A model generated the notes under the pieces. It was not told where the DNA came from. It searched no databases and was given only the letters and a program-made list of their open reading frames with translations. Positions 15,408-15,898 of a DNA stretch of 15,898 nucleotides are shown one piece after another (within the stretch, counting starts at the first letter, position 1; the number at the start of each line of letters is the position of its first letter). Made by a program: the position numbers and the translations under genes. This stretch comes from Oxalobacteraceae bacterium (GTDB lineage: Bacteria; Pseudomonadota; Gammaproteobacteria; Burkholderiales; Burkholderiaceae_D): positions 108,136 to 124,033 of the forward strand of contig DPRS01000016.1 in the NCBI GenBank assembly GCA_003537575.1, given 5' to 3'.

Positions 15408-15898
15408 TTACATCATGCCGCCCATACCACCCATGCCGCCCATGCCTTCCATGCCGCCCATGCCGCCGCCGGCAGCCGGCTTGTCTTCCATCAGTTCGGA
15501 CACGGCGCAATCGGTGGTCAGCATCAGGCCGGCGATCGATGCGGCGTTTTGCAGCGCCGAACGGGTCACCTTGGCCGGATCCAGCACGCCCATTTCGACC
15601 ATGTCGCCGTAGGTACCGTTGGCAGCGTTGTAACCGAAGTTGCCGGTGCCTTCCAGGACCTTGTTGACGACGACTGAAGCTTCCTCGCCGGCGTTGGTGA
15701 CGATCATGCGCAGCGGCTCTTCGATGGCGCGCAGGACGATCTTGATGCCGGCTTCCTGGTCGGCGTTCTCGCCCTTGACGTTGACGGCAGCGCGAGCGCG
15801 CAGCAGGGCCACGCCGCCGCCGGCGACGATGCCTTCTTCAACGGCGGCACGGGTTGCGTGCAGCGCGTCTTCCACGCGGGCTTTCTTTTCCTTCATTT
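15408..15898 (-). CDS. groL: Chaperonin GroEL (60 kDa), C-terminal part; 5' end outside window
   Basis: The last ~163 codons of GroEL, the ATP-driven protein-folding chaperonin that works as a double heptameric ring with GroES in the cytoplasm. The visible segment includes the family stretch KARVEDALHATRAAVEEG, then VAGGGVALLRA, AGIKIVLRAIEEPLRMIV and DPAKVTRSALQNAASIA, with LMLTTDCAVSE before the tail. The C-terminus is the flexible Gly-Gly-Met tail that lines the folding cavity. The frame is open at base 15898, so roughly 385 residues and the usual groES neighbour lie beyond the right edge. The stop TAA is followed about 50 bp later by the shared terminator, so it is the last gene of its transcript. 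No anomalies are seen. Assignment is essentially certain. Confidence 0.98.
   Translation of the reverse strand, partial: MKEKKARVEDALHATRAAVEEGIVAGGGVALLRARAAVNVKGENADQEAGIKIVLRAIEEPLRMIVTNAGEEASVVVNKVLEGTGNFGYNAANGTYGDMVEMGVLDPAKVTRSALQNAASIAGLMLTTDCAVSELMEDKPAAGGGMGGMEGMGGMGGMGGMM
15411..15470 (-). repeat. GGM-repeat coding tract at the GroEL C-terminus
   Basis: The last 20 codons of groEL are imperfect GGM triplets, seen on the plus strand as repeated CATGCCGCC 9-mers. This is the normal family tail (Gly/Met only apart from one Glu). The 9-bp repeat unit makes it prone to length change by slippage. Confidence 0.85.

Noticed and set aside
15411..15470. Short 9-bp repeats as a possible CRISPR or minisatellite
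   Set aside because: They are in frame in groEL and encode the normal GGM tail.

Overview
This window is chromosomal DNA from a GC-rich proteobacterium. Gene content and organisation suggest a betaproteobacterium, probably Burkholderiales and perhaps the Oxalobacteraceae. That placement is inferred from overall protein character and was not tested by a search. I see no phage, transposase, tRNA, rRNA or CRISPR sequence. Coding density is high, and every gene reads as intact or is cut only by the window edge.

Layout. (1) 1-2277, minus strand: the first ~759 residues of an Mrp/Pha-type cation/proton antiporter large subunit A, running off the left edge. (2) 2278-2543: a divergent intergenic region. 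(3) 2544-6204, plus strand: a two-gene unit with a tandem-domain universal stress protein 13 bp ahead of a P2-type cation ATPase. (4) 6267-11426, minus strand: a tight four-gene operon moxR-like AAA+ ATPase, DUF58 protein, TgpA-type transmembrane transglutaminase, and MltB lytic transglycosylase. The last two junctions are 4-bp ATGA stop/start overlaps. (5) 11427-11646: an AT-rich divergent regulatory region with two small palindromes and a good sigma70-like promoter for the minus-strand operon. (6) 11647-14268, plus strand: an HDAC-superfamily deacetylase followed by an AMP-forming acyl-CoA synthetase. (7) 14374-15294, plus strand: a circularly permuted YlqF/RbgA-type ribosome-assembly GTPase. 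(8) 15320-15356: a strong terminator serving both convergent strands. (9) 15408-15898, minus strand: the C-terminal end of GroEL.

How the genes may work together. The antiporter and the stress-protein/P-type-ATPase pair face away from each other across 266 bp and both concern ion gradients, so shared control is possible. The Usp-ATPase pair resembles the Rv1996-ctpF (Rv1997) pair of Mycobacterium tuberculosis. The MoxR-DUF58-TgpA set is a common bacterial module of poorly known function; here it is translationally coupled to a peptidoglycan-cleaving enzyme, which points to a cell-envelope role. The deacetylase/acyl-CoA-ligase pair recalls the AcuC-AcsA logic of reversible lysine acylation. 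No clearly novel multi-gene system is visible. The most interesting leads are the coupled MoxR-DUF58-TgpA-MltB operon, the deacetylase-ligase pair, and the altered ion-site residue of the ATPase.
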